NCBI GenBank assembly: GCA_963920575.1
Contig: OY986966.1
Span: 16,797,888-16,861,887 of the forward strand
Direction of reading: 5' to 3'
DNA: 64,000 nucleotides
Origin: Narthecium ossifragum
Lineage: Eukaryota; Streptophyta; Magnoliopsida; Dioscoreales; Nartheciaceae
Part shown: positions 31,386-42,528 of the stretch, one piece after another
How positions within the stretch are numbered: the stretch's first letter is position 1
Layout: every line of letters begins with the position of its first letter
Notes under the pieces: model-generated
What the model saw: only the letters and a program-made list of their open reading frames with translations
Told to the model about the DNA's origin: nothing
Databases searched by the model: none
Translations under genes and position numbers: made by a program

Positions 31386-34237
31386 ATGACCTCTAAAGTT
31401 TCCAGGCCATCTTCCAAGCCCCTCAAAAAAGGTTCTCGCAATGCTTCGGAGGCAGCAAGGGAAGCTTTCACTCTTTGGGAGGATCTCCCTACATCAGCAG
31501 ACGTTAGAGCCAAGTGCCTTACTACTGCCAAAACCTCCGCTATCCTTGGTCCTTATGCAAGAACAGATGCCATCATTGAGAAGCATAAGGAAGTAAGTTC
31601 TTACCCCTTCCTGCAGCCTTTGCCATTTACACACCCCCTTCACCTAGGGTGTATGACTATTCCACGTCCTATCCGTTCATGACCACTTCACGATAACGAT
31701 TTTGATGAGTGGCGTGAACAAGTGATGGACTCCTCTTTGAAGACCACTCTTACTGATCTTGGTCTTCTTCAGTTTCTTGACCTCAACGTCAAATGTTCCA
31801 TTATTAACTCTTCTGTCTTTTTCACCGTCCTTTCTTTTTGGTGCTTCTTCTCCAAAACCCCTTCGTCGCTATATTGATCTCGCCGCTGAGATAGTTCGTG
31901 CGCGGCGAATGGCTTGGCCCTAGTTTATTCTTGCTTCCATCTATCGTGGTCTCCATGACGTGATTAAATATCTTCTCACAGGCTATTCGTCGCAGGGATT
32001 TATGGGTTGCGGTCCCATGTGGATCGTGCAATTATGGATTCGTGCGTACTTCCCTTTCTTTTACTCTTTCTCTTCCATTAACACTTCTACCTTTTCTTTG
32101 GGCCATTTTTATCATTTGGCCTCTTCGAAAGAGTCCTCTTTCGAGGAATCTGTTGACTACATTCACTATTTATATGAGTAGGAAAATTTCTTTCCTTTCA
32201 ATAAGAATCTTACCCCTATCTTTCTAAAACATTTTCTTGATTTCTCTGATCCAGAGAAAATTAGGGGTAAAGATTTGAAGTCATTGTGGGGCCATTTTCT
32301 AGTTGGTCGTGACCTTAACTATGAGTTCCCATATCTCAATCCCGGTAATAAATGTGGTGTGGAACGCTACTCTCCTTATTTTGCTTCTCGTCAGTTTGGA
32401 TTAGTCCAACCATGGCCTATCCCTCTCCTTCAGTTTAAACCATTTTTCGTAGGATCGCTATATCATCAGCTCCTCTGTTAACTTCGTTCACGTTAATGTT
32501 CGCGCCGGCGTCTTACTGGAGCGATTCAGTATGATACCTTTTAGTTCAGCGATCACTGTCCATTCTCTCTTCCTCAAGCATTATGGGGAAAAGTGCAAGA
32601 CCATTTTTCGCGAAGATCCGAATGATCTTAGAGGCAAATTTTCTTTCACCATGCCCAAGCCTGCGAAGAAAAAGACCCTCGAAGAAGGTGGCACTTCAGT
32701 CATAGAAGAAGAAGAAACTTGAGATACTCCGCCTCTATAGAAAAGAAGATATAGAGGTAGTTCTCACATCCACTCATACCCCTTTTTCGCACTTGTATTC
32801 CTTGAGGATTAATCATCTACTCTCGATTTAGGTCCTTCGAAGCCGAAATCCCCCAAGAGGAGGAAGATTGAGGCAACATGATACGAGGTCGAACCGAGCC
32901 ATTCCAAGAAGGGACCCACGTCCTTGCTTGGATGGGCCCACGCCAAGGAGTTGGCTGCACCCAAGTCCCTTTGGGCGTTCTAAGCTCAGCCGGCCAAAGG
33001 AATCCTATTCCTAGCTGGTTTGCTTACTTAATTGATTTCCTAGTTAGTAGTTATCTTGATTGAGTCAGTTTCCTAGTTTGAGTTCAGTTTATGATTTGCT
33101 TTATTAGTTCCTATTAAGAGTCCTAGTAATCAGGAAGTTTGAGTTATGATTGAGTCTTAGTAGGAAAGTATGGTTACTTGCTGATTAAAGCAAGGTAGTT
33201 CTCTAGTTGTAGTAGAACTCTCTTGAGGCCTCTATAAAAGGACCTCCATAGCTTGTAATTATGCATGGACGAATTTATGAGAGTTATTATTTAGTAGAGA
33301 TAAATCCTAGGAGTAGAAGTAATATAGGAGTAGCTGTAACTTAGTTTCCTCACAATCCACCAGCCACCTTCATCTCTCTCTATAGCCGGTCCTCCTCCAT
33401 CACCGGTCTCCTTCTCCGCTGCCGTCCACTCCTTCGCCACTATCATCACCGCCACTACCAACCACCTCCGCCGTCCAACCCCAAGTCCCCGGCGTCCCCT
33501 TGGCTGCCGTGCTTCCCTCCACCACGTTCTCCAAGGCTTGGATCTCCAAGAGAAGCCAGCCAACCCTAGAGGAGCTGCAAGGTATCCCTCTTCTCATCCG
33601 TCTCCTCCTCTAGTCTTCGCCTTCCTCGTCGAATACCTAGGGTCCTTCTCCTAAAACCCTAAAGGTATCTCTCGACCTAGCCATAGATTTGGCTAAAGAG
33701 GATCTGAGATAAGGCAAGAGACCCGGTACGAAAGCCCTTGAGAAGGTGCATCGTATCACAACAACATCGGGGGTTGACACGAAGGATGTTCCTTCTTCCT
33801 CTCCGCAAGGACTGGGTGTGTTCCCCGAGCACACTCTCCCCCCAAGGGGTGCTATGACAATCTCTTTGGTTGACCATCATGCAACCACTCTTTCAACTCC
33901 TCATAAATCCCCTACTATGTGTGTCACTCCTTCATCGCCGCAAACCGCACAAGAAGTGGCTTCTCCTTCCCGCGAAGATGAGCCAATAATCAGTGCGGTA
34001 GTCTTATCATCATCTCCTCCTAGAGAGGTATCTATTCTTATCTTTATTTTCTTCTTTCTAAATTTTGATGTATCAATTGACATAAACTCTTTTTGATCTT
34101 CAGTCCGCTCCTTTCGTGACACCAAGGGAGGAATTCGGGGCAAAGGTTGAGGAGTCTACGATTGCTTCCTCTTCAAAAACATTAACAGCCGATCGCGGTA
34201 AGGGTGTTGAAGAAGCCTCTCCAGAGGCCCGTGGTGA
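31386..34237 (+). pseudogene. Plant-mobile-domain (PMD)-like protein, broken and split by a solo LTR
   Basis: The frame opens at ATG 31386 with a Ser/Lys-rich N-terminus. Several frameshifts and stops follow (for example TGA near 31679, TAG near 31921, TAG near 32180). Translated fragments resemble the plant mobile domain found in transposon-related proteins: a stretch around IYRGLHDVIKYLLTG (31940-31985), VQLWIRAYFP (32027-32056) and YSPYFASRQFGLVQPW (32371-32418). Polar, Lys/Glu-rich and Ser/Pro-rich tails follow at 32651-32722 and 33764-34225, with a probable T-rich intron at about 34026-34103. The solo LTR at 32879-33758 lies in the tail, and the flanking halves read in one frame across its duplicated target. 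Domain identity is by eye and moderate. Confidence 0.5.
32879..33758 (+). mobile_element. Solo LTR (880 bp) with perfect CAACA target duplication
   Basis: Begins TGATACGA and ends TCGTATCA. CAACA lies at 32874-32878 and again at 33759-33763. TATAAAA at 33233 marks a likely promoter, giving a U3 of about 0.36 kb. The part after TATA is CT-rich. No internal retrotransposon sequence is present. Confidence 0.9.
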
Positions 34238-36127
34238 TGGCCTGCACCTGCAAAACGCAGCCCGGGTAGGAGTCAGCACTAAGCCCAGTAGGGTTCTACA
34301 CTACGACACATGGAAAGGAGGGAACACAACAATGTCGCCCCCAAGCTAGGCCTAGGTGTGCTACGGGGTCCCATAACCCCACCAATGTGTCTAGGTATCC
34401 AACCATGGTCACCCTAACGAACTGGGGCCATCCCGGAAACATCTAGTACAGCAGGACGAAGACACTGCTGGGCAGGACAAGTCTCTGCCGGGCAGGCACA
34501 CCCTCTGCCCAAAGACGACGACACTGGCTGCACCCTCAGCACCTGACTCGAGGCCGACACGAACTCTAAATCATCAATCAACATATATTCAAGTCATCTA
34601 AGCCTATCATCGATATCGAATGAATACTACCATCCAACCTGGACCTTGCTACCCGCCACGGTCCTAGAGCTAAATCCGAGCTACCCGAAAGGCTCGGATC
34701 GGCGATCAACCCATCGCCCACGCCCTATCCTTATGCATCTAATGCAAAAACATAATGCATGCCATGATCATGCCCATGTAAGACGTAAGCATGCAACAAT
34801 ATGATAAAATAACACACAAGTCCAACTGGATCGCTGCAGCTATACTACCAACCGCTGCCAGCCAATCCACAGCGGGTCCCGGCATTACGACGATACCGCG
34901 ACCATCAACCGTGGACCCTTGCAACGGGAAGCAACCCCGAAAACTCAGATAAACATATAATATAATATTATATGTTTAGAACATATAATATATATATAAA
35001 CGTCAAATTCCCTAATTAGGGGCTAAGCGACCTCGTCAATCCAATGTCCAAATGATGTCGGATTCGAGATCCAACTTAGAAACCCGTAGATTAACATGCC
35101 AGGATCAACATATCCAAAACCGGGAAACATCTGACGGCTCGATTACCAGGAAAACACACATCAAAACCATTAATCTCACTAATTACCTCTAATTGCTGCA
35201 ACGCAGCCCATCCGTAGGAAATTCATAACAATTTATAGGAAGCTCATACAATTATGAAACTGGATGGATCGGAGAGTAGACTCAAATATCTAGAACTCTC
35301 ATGTTCATCATAAATCACGATCGTGCATGTACAGACTGAAAAACATGTCGTAAGCCGGCTGTTCTTCGAAAAACATGTCGTAAGCCGGCTGTTCTTCAAG
35401 AACAGAGAAACCAGAAAATCAGAGTTTAAACATGTTAAAATCCTATTAAAAACTCAATCAAATCATATGAAACTTAAATCAGTAATTAAGCTAAGCAAGA
35501 GGCACACAACAACACCTAGATCTACCGGCTAGATCAAGAGAAAACCCCTAAACAAACTCAAGTAGGTAGAAACCTACTTGTTTCACTGAATCCCCGTTGT
35601 ACGAGCACAATACCAGCTTCAAACCAAGCCAAGGATCTTCCTCTCGCATCCACGAATCCAACGAGCCCTCAAGCACTTAAAAAGATGGTCGGAGGAGGGA
35701 GAACGGAGGGGAAGAAGGAGAAGAGAAACAAACCAGAAAAACAGGGGAGGTCTCGGGCTAATTATAGGCTCGAGTCCGATCGGTCAGACTGGGCCAGGTT
35801 AAGTCGGTTCGCGTCCTTAACCAGACATGTCGGCCGCGTCGACCACCGACACAGGTCCGATCGGTTGCTCCCAGGAGCGACCGATCGCACACGGGCCGCC
35901 AGCTGCCCTAAAAACAGGCTTCTCTGCGCCCGAGCTTGGATCCTTCGATCCCAAGCCTGTCTAGGGTTCTAGCAAACACATAAATCAAACATATGGGCTG
36001 TGTGTGCACCACGTGGGTGTGAAACAAACCGAAAAAATGCAATTTACCAAATTGCCCTTGCGGTCCAAAACGAGCCAAGGGCCCGACCCAAGCGGTCGAC
36101 CCAGGAGTAGAGGGATAGGTCCTCACA
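34238..36127 (-). mobile_element. Long LTR copy A4, minus strand, 3' end truncated
   Basis: On the minus strand it starts TGTGAGGACC (plus 36121-36127) followed by the CTCTACTCCTGGGTCGACC segment. It carries a TATA-like sequence near 35758-35766, the GGTTGACGGT-type module near 34900, the stem module at 34674-34700, and the GTTTTGCAGGTGCAGGC segment near 34240. About 340 bp of the expected end are missing at the junction with the PMD pseudogene. Confidence 0.7.
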
Positions 36128-36932
36128 CTCATCGATTTAGTTTCTTGAATTATCTCGACTGTTTAGATAACTGAAAAACTGGTTCCTGTCTTAAGGTTGA
36201 CCGAGTTCTGGTCGAGATTCTTCATGGTTGCAAGAGTTTAATGCGTTATTGTTGCCGCAAAACTCAACCCATGGTGGTTTTCTTTATTTTTGTCTTGGAA
36301 TCCACAGTTCTTTGTTTCGAGAAGCTATATATGTTCATGGCCTTGGTTCATGTCTCTATCATGTATATTTGAAAGCAATCAAGAGGTTAGCTGCCAGATT
36401 GCTATGACTATTTTTCTCCATGGTTTGTTTAAGTATGTAAAGTTTAACAAAGAATGAGAAGACACTTCATATCTGAAATATTTCTGTTAATGCACAAAAA
36501 TAATATTAGCGATTAATCTTCTCAATAAAACATCAAAAGCTTGCCCAATGTTTGCATTATTTCCATGATCGCAGTGGATGGAAGGTTTTAGCTGATGAGT
36601 GCGTTAACGCCATTGCTACGATCGCTGATGAGACATTCTTTCTCTGTTCGGCAAAAAAACTTTTTTCCTTTGTCTATCTTGGGAAACTAAAGTTGATGAT
36701 TTGTACACGTGCTCTCAGACCCCACTCAAAATCACCAAATAGAAATTTCCATCTACAGTATGTGAACAAAATTAACCTTTATTCTTAAAAAAATCCAAAA
36801 TAAGCCTAATTTACGTAAAAAAAAAGTAAGCGAATGAATCTAAACAAGAGTCCAATCTAATAGAAAAGAAAGAGAACATAATACAACCTAATAAGAGACC
36901 ATATATATCGCCTCCGCCGATCATGGTCATTA

Positions 36933-37518
36933 TCATCGGGCAGCCAGGGTCGGGGATGGGCCGCTCGATATCCTCAACTCAATCGAGCTATATCGCCCGT
37001 TGGGATGGTCTTTGATGAAAATGTTGCAGCAGCCAAAATCCGAAAGGGCGTTGTTAACGGAGCCAGTGACGAAGGTGCCTCGAAAACGATACTCACCATC
37101 GCCGTCGCAATGGATCAAGCAGAATCGCCCACGTTGAAAGCCACCGCCATCGTAACTAATCCAGACATCCGCGAAGGCATCTTCTGCAGGCCGAGAAAGT
37201 GTGTCGAGAAAGTCGAGAGCCCGAAAAATCCGGTCGAGCATGAAATTAACCCGAAGGATGATTTTAGAATCATCATGGCCGAAATGTTGAACTGAAACCA
37301 TGTGGAAGGTAGGAGTGCCAGATAGGAAGAAGGCCTCTTGGCCGGAAGGATCTTGGTTGATGAGCAAATAACCCACGTAGTCTGTGACGTATGTGTAAGT
37401 ACTGACTGACGATGACGCGGTCTTGCACAGAGATCGATAGATTTCGGGAGGGTATACGGATGGAAATACAGATATTAGAAGGTGGAGGGATGGAATAATC
37501 GAGAAGATCGTCTTCCAT
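36933..37518 (-). pseudogene. Unidentified ORF, probably frameshifted
   Basis: Two overlapping minus-strand frames look like one protein. The N-terminal part starts MEDDLLDYSIPPPSNIC at 37518. The second frame runs from about 37376 to 36933 and contains ADVWISYDGGGFQRGRFCLI and CDGDGEYRFRGTFV. They can be connected by one frameshift near 37380, giving roughly 190 residues. Composition is protein-like, with balanced residues. I see no signal peptide, membrane segment or known motif. TATATAA-like sequence lies just upstream on the same strand (37527-37533). It could be a captured exon or a small orphan gene. Confidence 0.35.
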
Positions 37519-37519
37519 C

Positions 37520-37686
37520 GAACTTGTTATATATAGGACAACAGAAGTCTACTTGGGTAGCAAACATTAGAAGGTGGAGGGATGGAATACGTATTGTGCT
37601 CTTGTGAATTCTGTTGTCTATACATCTACCGGGTAGAACTTGTTATATATAGGACAACAGAAGTCTACTTGGGTAGCAAACATTGA
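37520..37686. repeat. Short tandem duplication, period ~117 bp
   Basis: AACTTGTTATATATAGGACA and the following 28 bases occur at about 37520 and again at about 37637. AGAAGGTGGAGGGATGGAAT also occurs twice nearby (37469 and 37570). Confidence 0.75.
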
Positions 37687-38264
37687 TGTCAACTATGGCA
37701 TGTCTTCTTAGGCAACTGAGATTGGAAACGCTGTGAATGGCTCAAGGAAACACAACTCAAAGGACATTTGCCAGCTTGTGCGGACTCTCATCGAGTAAGT
37801 TTCTTGAATTTTCTCAGACTGTTTAGGTAACTGAAATACTGGTTCCTATCTTGAGATTGACTGAGTTCATTGAGATTCTTCATGGTTGCAAGAGTTTCAT
37901 GCGTTATTGTTGTCGCAAAACTCAACCCATAGTGGTTTTCTTTATTTTTGTCTTTGAATCCATAGTCCATTGTTTTAGGATAATTTTTATTCTTAAGATG
38001 ACTTGCTTTAAGTATTGATAAAATCGCTGATTTTCTGTGTAGAAACTTGTTTCGACAATCATAAATGTACCTCCACTCATGTAAACGTGTCCGGAGGGGG
38101 GCGTTAATAGGAGAACTTTTTGGGCTTTGAGGAGCTATATATGTTCATGACCTTGGTTCATGTCTATGTCATGTAGATTTAAAAGTTATCAAAAAGTTAG
38201 CTGCCAGATTGCTATGACTAATTTTCTCCATGATTTTTTAAGGAAGTAAAGTTTAACAAAGAAT

Positions 38265-38941
38265 GGCGACAATGTTGCAGCTACTTCGGGAGCATCAGCT
38301 ATATGCCAAGGCTTTCAAGTGTGAGTTCATGCTTGCACAGGTGGGGTTCCTTGGACACGTGGTGTCTGCAGCAGGGATCTCAAATGACCCGGCCAAGGTC
38401 GAGGTAGTGGTACAGTGGCAGACCGAGGACAGTGTTCAAGGTCCACAGTTTCCTAGGCCTGGCGGGATACTACAGACGGTTCGTGCGGGACTTCTCCAGA
38501 GTTGCCGGACCGATGACCAGACTGACACAAAAGGTCGTCCCGTTCGTCTGGGATGATGCTTGTCAGCGAACCTTGGTGGAGCTGAGGATGACGTTGACCA
38601 GTGCGCCGGTGTTGATCGTCCTTGAGCGAGGTGTTGGTTACAGTGTCTACTGCGACGCCAGTAGTGAGGGTTTATGGTGTGTCCTCATGCAGGAGGAACA
38701 CGTAGTTGCCTATGGTTCTCGTCAGCTGAAGAACCTTGAGAGGAACTACTCGACCCATGACTTGGAGTTTGCAGCAGTGGTTTTCGCCCTGAGGACCTGG
38801 TGGCATTACTTATATGGCGAGAAGTTCTCTGTCTTCTCGGACCATAAGAGTTTGAGGCACGTTTTCACCCAACGTGACGTCAACCTAAGGCAGTGATGCT
38901 AGATGGAGCTACTGGAGGACTACGACTTTGCGTTGCATTAC
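38265..38941 (+). pseudogene. Chromovirus-type Ty3/gypsy RT (3' part) and RNase H, 5' segment
   Basis: The reading begins abruptly inside RT (LREHQLYAKAFKCEF, then FLGHVVSAAGI), with gag, protease and the RT catalytic core missing. One frameshift near 38430 precedes SFLGLAGYYRRFVRDFSRVA. RNase H follows: YSVYCDASSEGL with the first catalytic Asp, the Glu region HDLEFAAVVFALRTW, and SDHKSL with Asp. Near 38893 three adjacent codons carry transition-type changes, two of them stops (TGA, TGC, TAG). The frame is then cut at LHY by a Cassandra element. Confidence 0.85.
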
Positions 38942-39067
38942 TGTAATGGCCCCCGCTGTCCGGGGCCGCCCAGGGCCTGCGGGCTCTGTTCAGGATCCAC
39001 CCGAGGGCCCCACCCGACACAATATTGTCCGCTTTTGGCTCACCACAGAAATATGGGAAAACTTCCC

Positions 39068-39128
39068 AGTAGGTCACCCATCCCGGGACCGCTCCAAGGC
39101 AAGCACGCTTAACCTTGGAGTTTTCTGA
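39068..39128 (-). other. 5S-rRNA-like segment in Cassandra 3' LTR
   Basis: On the minus strand GTTAAGCGTGCTTG (5S A-box region) and GGGATGGGTGACC (C-box region) are present in the right order and near-normal spacing. It is not a 5S gene, because the 5' third of 5S is absent. Confidence 0.85.
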
Positions 39129-39480
39129 CCGATCACTGCCATCACGGCTTTAAAACGTGTTGTGTCTTATAAGGGTTACTAATATACTTATATATACGTG
39201 GGGTTGCTTACACGGTTACCTGGTTCGGCCACACGCCCTCCAAGCGAACACCGACACCCAGTTTCCCGGGTCTCACAACCCAACCCCCTTAGAGGCCTAG
39301 CGTCCTCGCAGGCACAATCCAGCTAGTAGACCTACAGCCTGCTCTGATGCCATCTGTAACGGCCCCCACCGTCCGGGGCCGCCCAGGGTCTGCGGGTTCC
39401 GTCCAGGATCCACCCGAGAGCCCCACTCGACAAAATATTGTCCGCTTTTGGCTCACCGTAGAAATCTGGGAAAACTTTCG

Positions 39481-39540
39481 AGTAGGTCACCCATCCCGGG
39501 ACCGCTCCAAGGCAAGCACGCTTAACCTTGGAGTTTTCTG
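39481..39540 (-). other. 5S-rRNA-like segment in Cassandra 5' LTR
   Basis: Same motifs as in the partner LTR. By transposition orientation this copy is in the 5' LTR and could act as an internal RNA polymerase III-type promoter. Confidence 0.85.
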
Positions 39541-39690
39541 ACAAATCACTGTCATCACGGCTTTAAAACGCGTTGTGTCTTATAAGGGTTACTAATATAC
39601 TTATATATACGTGGGGTTACTTACACGGTTACCTAGTTCGGCCACACGCATTCCAGGCGAACACCGACACCCAATACCCCGGGTCTCACA

Positions 39691-40993
39691 ATTACCGTCA
39701 TGGTAAGGCAAATGTCATAGCGGACGCGCTGAGCGGGTTGGTGAGAGACACCAGAGCAGTAGTTGCAGGGCTATCAGCGCGACAGTGACAGGCATTGGAG
39801 ACAGCGGGCCGGTTGGGGCTCGAGTTTGAGGATCAGGGATCCAGTAGCTTCCTATTCACAGTGCAGAGTATGCCAGTAGTTCTAGCCAGAGTGATAGACG
39901 TGCAGCGCAGTGATGCAGAGCTCAAGGAGTTGCGCACATCGGTAGGAACGGAGGGCGCAGATGGGGACTGGACAGTATCGTCAGACAGAGGGCTACAATT
40001 CAGAGGCAGAGTAGCAGTTCCTGTTGATCCAGTTCTACGAGATGACGTTCTACAAGAGTTCCGCCACTCTCGTTTTGAAGTTCATCCCGAGGGCACCAAG
40101 ATGTACCAGGACCTCCGGCGGCAGTTCTGGTGGTTGGGATGAAGAGGGCAGTGATGGAGTTCGTATCACGTTGCCTTACCTGTCAAAAGATCAAGGTAGA
40201 GCACCAGCGAACTCCAGCGTTACTTCAGCCCCTTCCACTGGCTGAGTGGAAGTGGGAGCACATCACGATGGACTTCATGATCGGGCTACCGAGATCTCCT
40301 AGGGGTAATGACGCGATTTGGGTCATCGTTGATCGATTGATCAAATCGACGCACTTTTTGCCTATACGGACAACAGACTCGACAGACAGGTTGGGCAGTT
40401 TGTACGTTAGAGAGGTGGTCAGACTACACGGAGTTCTAGTATCTACAGTGTCAGACCGTGACCCCAGGTTCACCAGCAGGGTCTGATGAGGCTTTCAAGA
40501 GGTAGTTGGCACACTCCTGACTTTCAGTACAACATTCCATCCGTAGACAGACGGGCAGTCAGAGCGGACGATCCAGATCTTAGAAGCATGCTAAGAGCAT
40601 GTGTCCTCGATGCCAGAGGCAGCTAAGAGGTGCACGTTCCCATGGAGGAGTTCGCCTACACCAACAGCAACTAGTCTAGTCTTGGAGTAGCACCTTCCAA
40701 GGCGTTGTACGATAGGCCGTGTCATTCTCCAGTGTGCTGGACAGAGGTTGGAGAGGCACCACTCACCGGTCCAGACATTGTCAGGCGGTCGTTAGAGAGG
40801 CTAGTGCTGATCAGGCAGAGACTTCTGACGGCTCAGAGCGAGCAGAAGAGTTATGCAGATCAGAGGCGACGACCGTAAGAGTTTGCAGTCGGTGACAGAG
40901 TGTTCCTGCGAACATCGCCGTACAGAGGGTCAGTCAGGTTTGGTAGAGGTGGTAAGTTGGTGCCGAGGTTCGTCGGGCCATTCGAGATTAGGA
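39691..40993 (+). pseudogene. Chromovirus-type Ty3/gypsy RNase H end and integrase, broken
   Basis: After the Cassandra element the pol frame resumes at HGKANVIADALSG, the normal RNase H end. Integrase follows: a zinc-binding region with CLTCQKIK, then catalytic Asp in HITMDFMIGLP and Asp in VSDRDPRF. The third acidic residue is recognisable in a shifted frame in a TDGQSERTIQ-like segment near 40555-40585. Frameshifts occur near 40135, 40485 and later. The C-terminal domain decays towards 40990 and is followed directly by the TGTGAGG end of a long LTR. No chromodomain is seen. Confidence 0.8.
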
Positions 40994-42305
40994 TGTGAGG
41001 GCCTGTCCGTCTACTCTTGGGCCGACCGCTTGGGTCGGGCCGTGGCTTGTTGTGGACCACAAGGGCAATTTGGTAAATTACTTCTTGTCGGTTTATTTCA
41101 CACCCGCGTGGTGCACACACAGCCTCTATGTTTGATTTTTGTGTTTGCTAGAACCCTAGGCGGGCTTGGGATTGAAAGATCCAAGCTCGGACGCGCAGAA
41201 GCCAATTTTTGGGGCAGCTGGCGGCCCGTGTGCGATCGGTCGCTACTAAGAGCGAGCGATCGGACCTGTGTCGGTGGTCTGCGCGGTCGAAGTGTTCGAA
41301 TAAGGATGCGAACCGGATTAACCCGGCCTAGTCCGATCGATCGGACTCGAGCCTATAAGTAGCTCGAGACCTCCCATGTTTTTTCGGTTTGCTTCCCTTC
41401 TCCTTCTTCACCTCCGTTCTCCCTCCTCCGACCATCGTTTTGAGTGCTTGAGGGCTCGTTCGATTTGTGGCAGCGAGAGGGAGATCCTTCGCTTGGTTTG
41501 AAGCCGGTTTGGTGCTTGTATGGCGGGGATTCAGCCGAGGTTTGCGTTTCCGGTAGGTTTCTACCTACTTGAGTTGTTTTTTAGTTTTCTCTTAATCTAG
41601 GCAGTAGATCTAAGTGTTCTTGGGGTTATTGTGTGCCTCTTTCTTAGCTTAATTTCTATTTTAAGTTTTATAAGATTTGATTTATATTTTAGTAGGTTTG
41701 AAGCATGTTTATACTCGGAATTTTCTGGTTTCTCTGTTCTTGAAGAACAACCAGTTTACAGCGTGTTTTTCGGTCTGTACGTGCATGATCTTGATTTCTG
41801 ATGAATATGAGAGTTGTAGATCTTTGAGTCTAATCTCAGACCCAACCAGTTTCATAATTGTCTGCTTTTTCTATGAATGTTTATCAATTTCTTACGGATG
41901 GGCTGCGTTGCAGCAATTAGAGGTAATTAATGAGATTAATGGTTTTGATTAGTGTTTTTCCGGTAATCGAACCGTCGGATGTTTTCCGGTTTTGGATATG
42001 TTGATCCCAGCATGTTTATCTGCGGATTTCTAGGTTGGACCTCGAATCCGATTTCGTTTGGTCATTGGATCGACGAGATCGCTTAGCCTCTAATTAGAGG
42101 ATCTTGATGATTTAAATAATATTATATGATCTGAACATATAATATTATATTATATGTTCATCTGAGTTTTCGGGGTTGCTTCCCGTTGCAGGGGTCCGCG
42201 GTTGACGGTCACGGTACCGTCATAATGCCGGGACCCGCTGCGGATTGGCTGGCAATGGTCGGCAGTATCACTGCAGCGATCCAGTTGGACTTATATGTAA
42301 TTTTT
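40994..42305 (+). mobile_element. Long LTR copy A3, 5' part
   Basis: Starts TGTGAGGGCCTGTCC. TATAAGTAG at 41353 follows a GATCGATC site, and a CT-rich leader follows. It runs through paired AATATTATA palindromes (42117-42157) and the GGTTGACGGT module (42202). Homology stops near 42305, so the final kilobase is missing. Confidence 0.75.
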
Positions 42306-42354
42306 ATCTAGAGTTCTCCTAATTGTCTAATCAAGCACATGCATCATTACAAGA

Positions 42355-42528
42355 TCGTGTGTGCGCTACACGTGTGTGAAACCAACTCCACCAAGGGTAA
42401 TTTACCAAATTACCCCCAGAGCCGCAACGATCAAGGGAGATAGCGAAGCAAGGCCGACCGGGCCAAACCAACCAAACCAGACCCTCGGCCTACGCCGTCG
42501 GATCGGGTTGGAGGTAGAAATCCTCACA
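42355..42528 (-). mobile_element. 5' tip of another long LTR, minus strand
   Basis: Reads TGTGAGGATT... from 42528 leftwards, with the AATTTGGTAAATTACCC and GTTTCACACACGTGT segments typical of this LTR family. It stands head-to-head with A3. Confidence 0.6.

Larger units (their letters stand above)
36128..38264. other. Unidentified gene fragments flanked by a direct duplication
   Basis: 36138-36460 and 37797-38264 are a diverged direct repeat with a 115-bp extra piece in the second copy. Before the second copy, 37715-37786 reads as an exon-like frame containing NAVNGSRKHNSKDICQLVRT and ends at a good donor (GAG followed by TAAGT). Between the copies lie an exon-like frame around 36555-36650 (KVLADECVNAIATIADETFF) and a minus-strand ORF. 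I do not recognise the source gene or genes. Confidence 0.45.
38942..39690 (-). mobile_element. Cassandra TRIM with 5S-rRNA-like LTRs, minus strand
   Basis: Two LTRs of equal length (336 bp; 38942-39277 and 39355-39690) both run TGTAA...TCTCACA on the plus strand. ATTAC flanks both sides (38937-38941 and 39691-39695). On the minus strand the first LTR is followed after 2 nt by TGGCATCAGAGC, close to the initiator-Met-tRNA primer site TGGTATCAGAGC. A purine-rich tract precedes the second LTR. The internal part is only 77 bp and codes for nothing. Each LTR holds a 5S-rRNA-like segment, the hallmark of Cassandra. Confidence 0.93.

Noticed and set aside
39068..39540. 5S rRNA genes on the minus strand
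   Set aside because: Only the A-box to C-box part is present, twice, and each lies in an LTR of a Cassandra TRIM; they are retroelement components.
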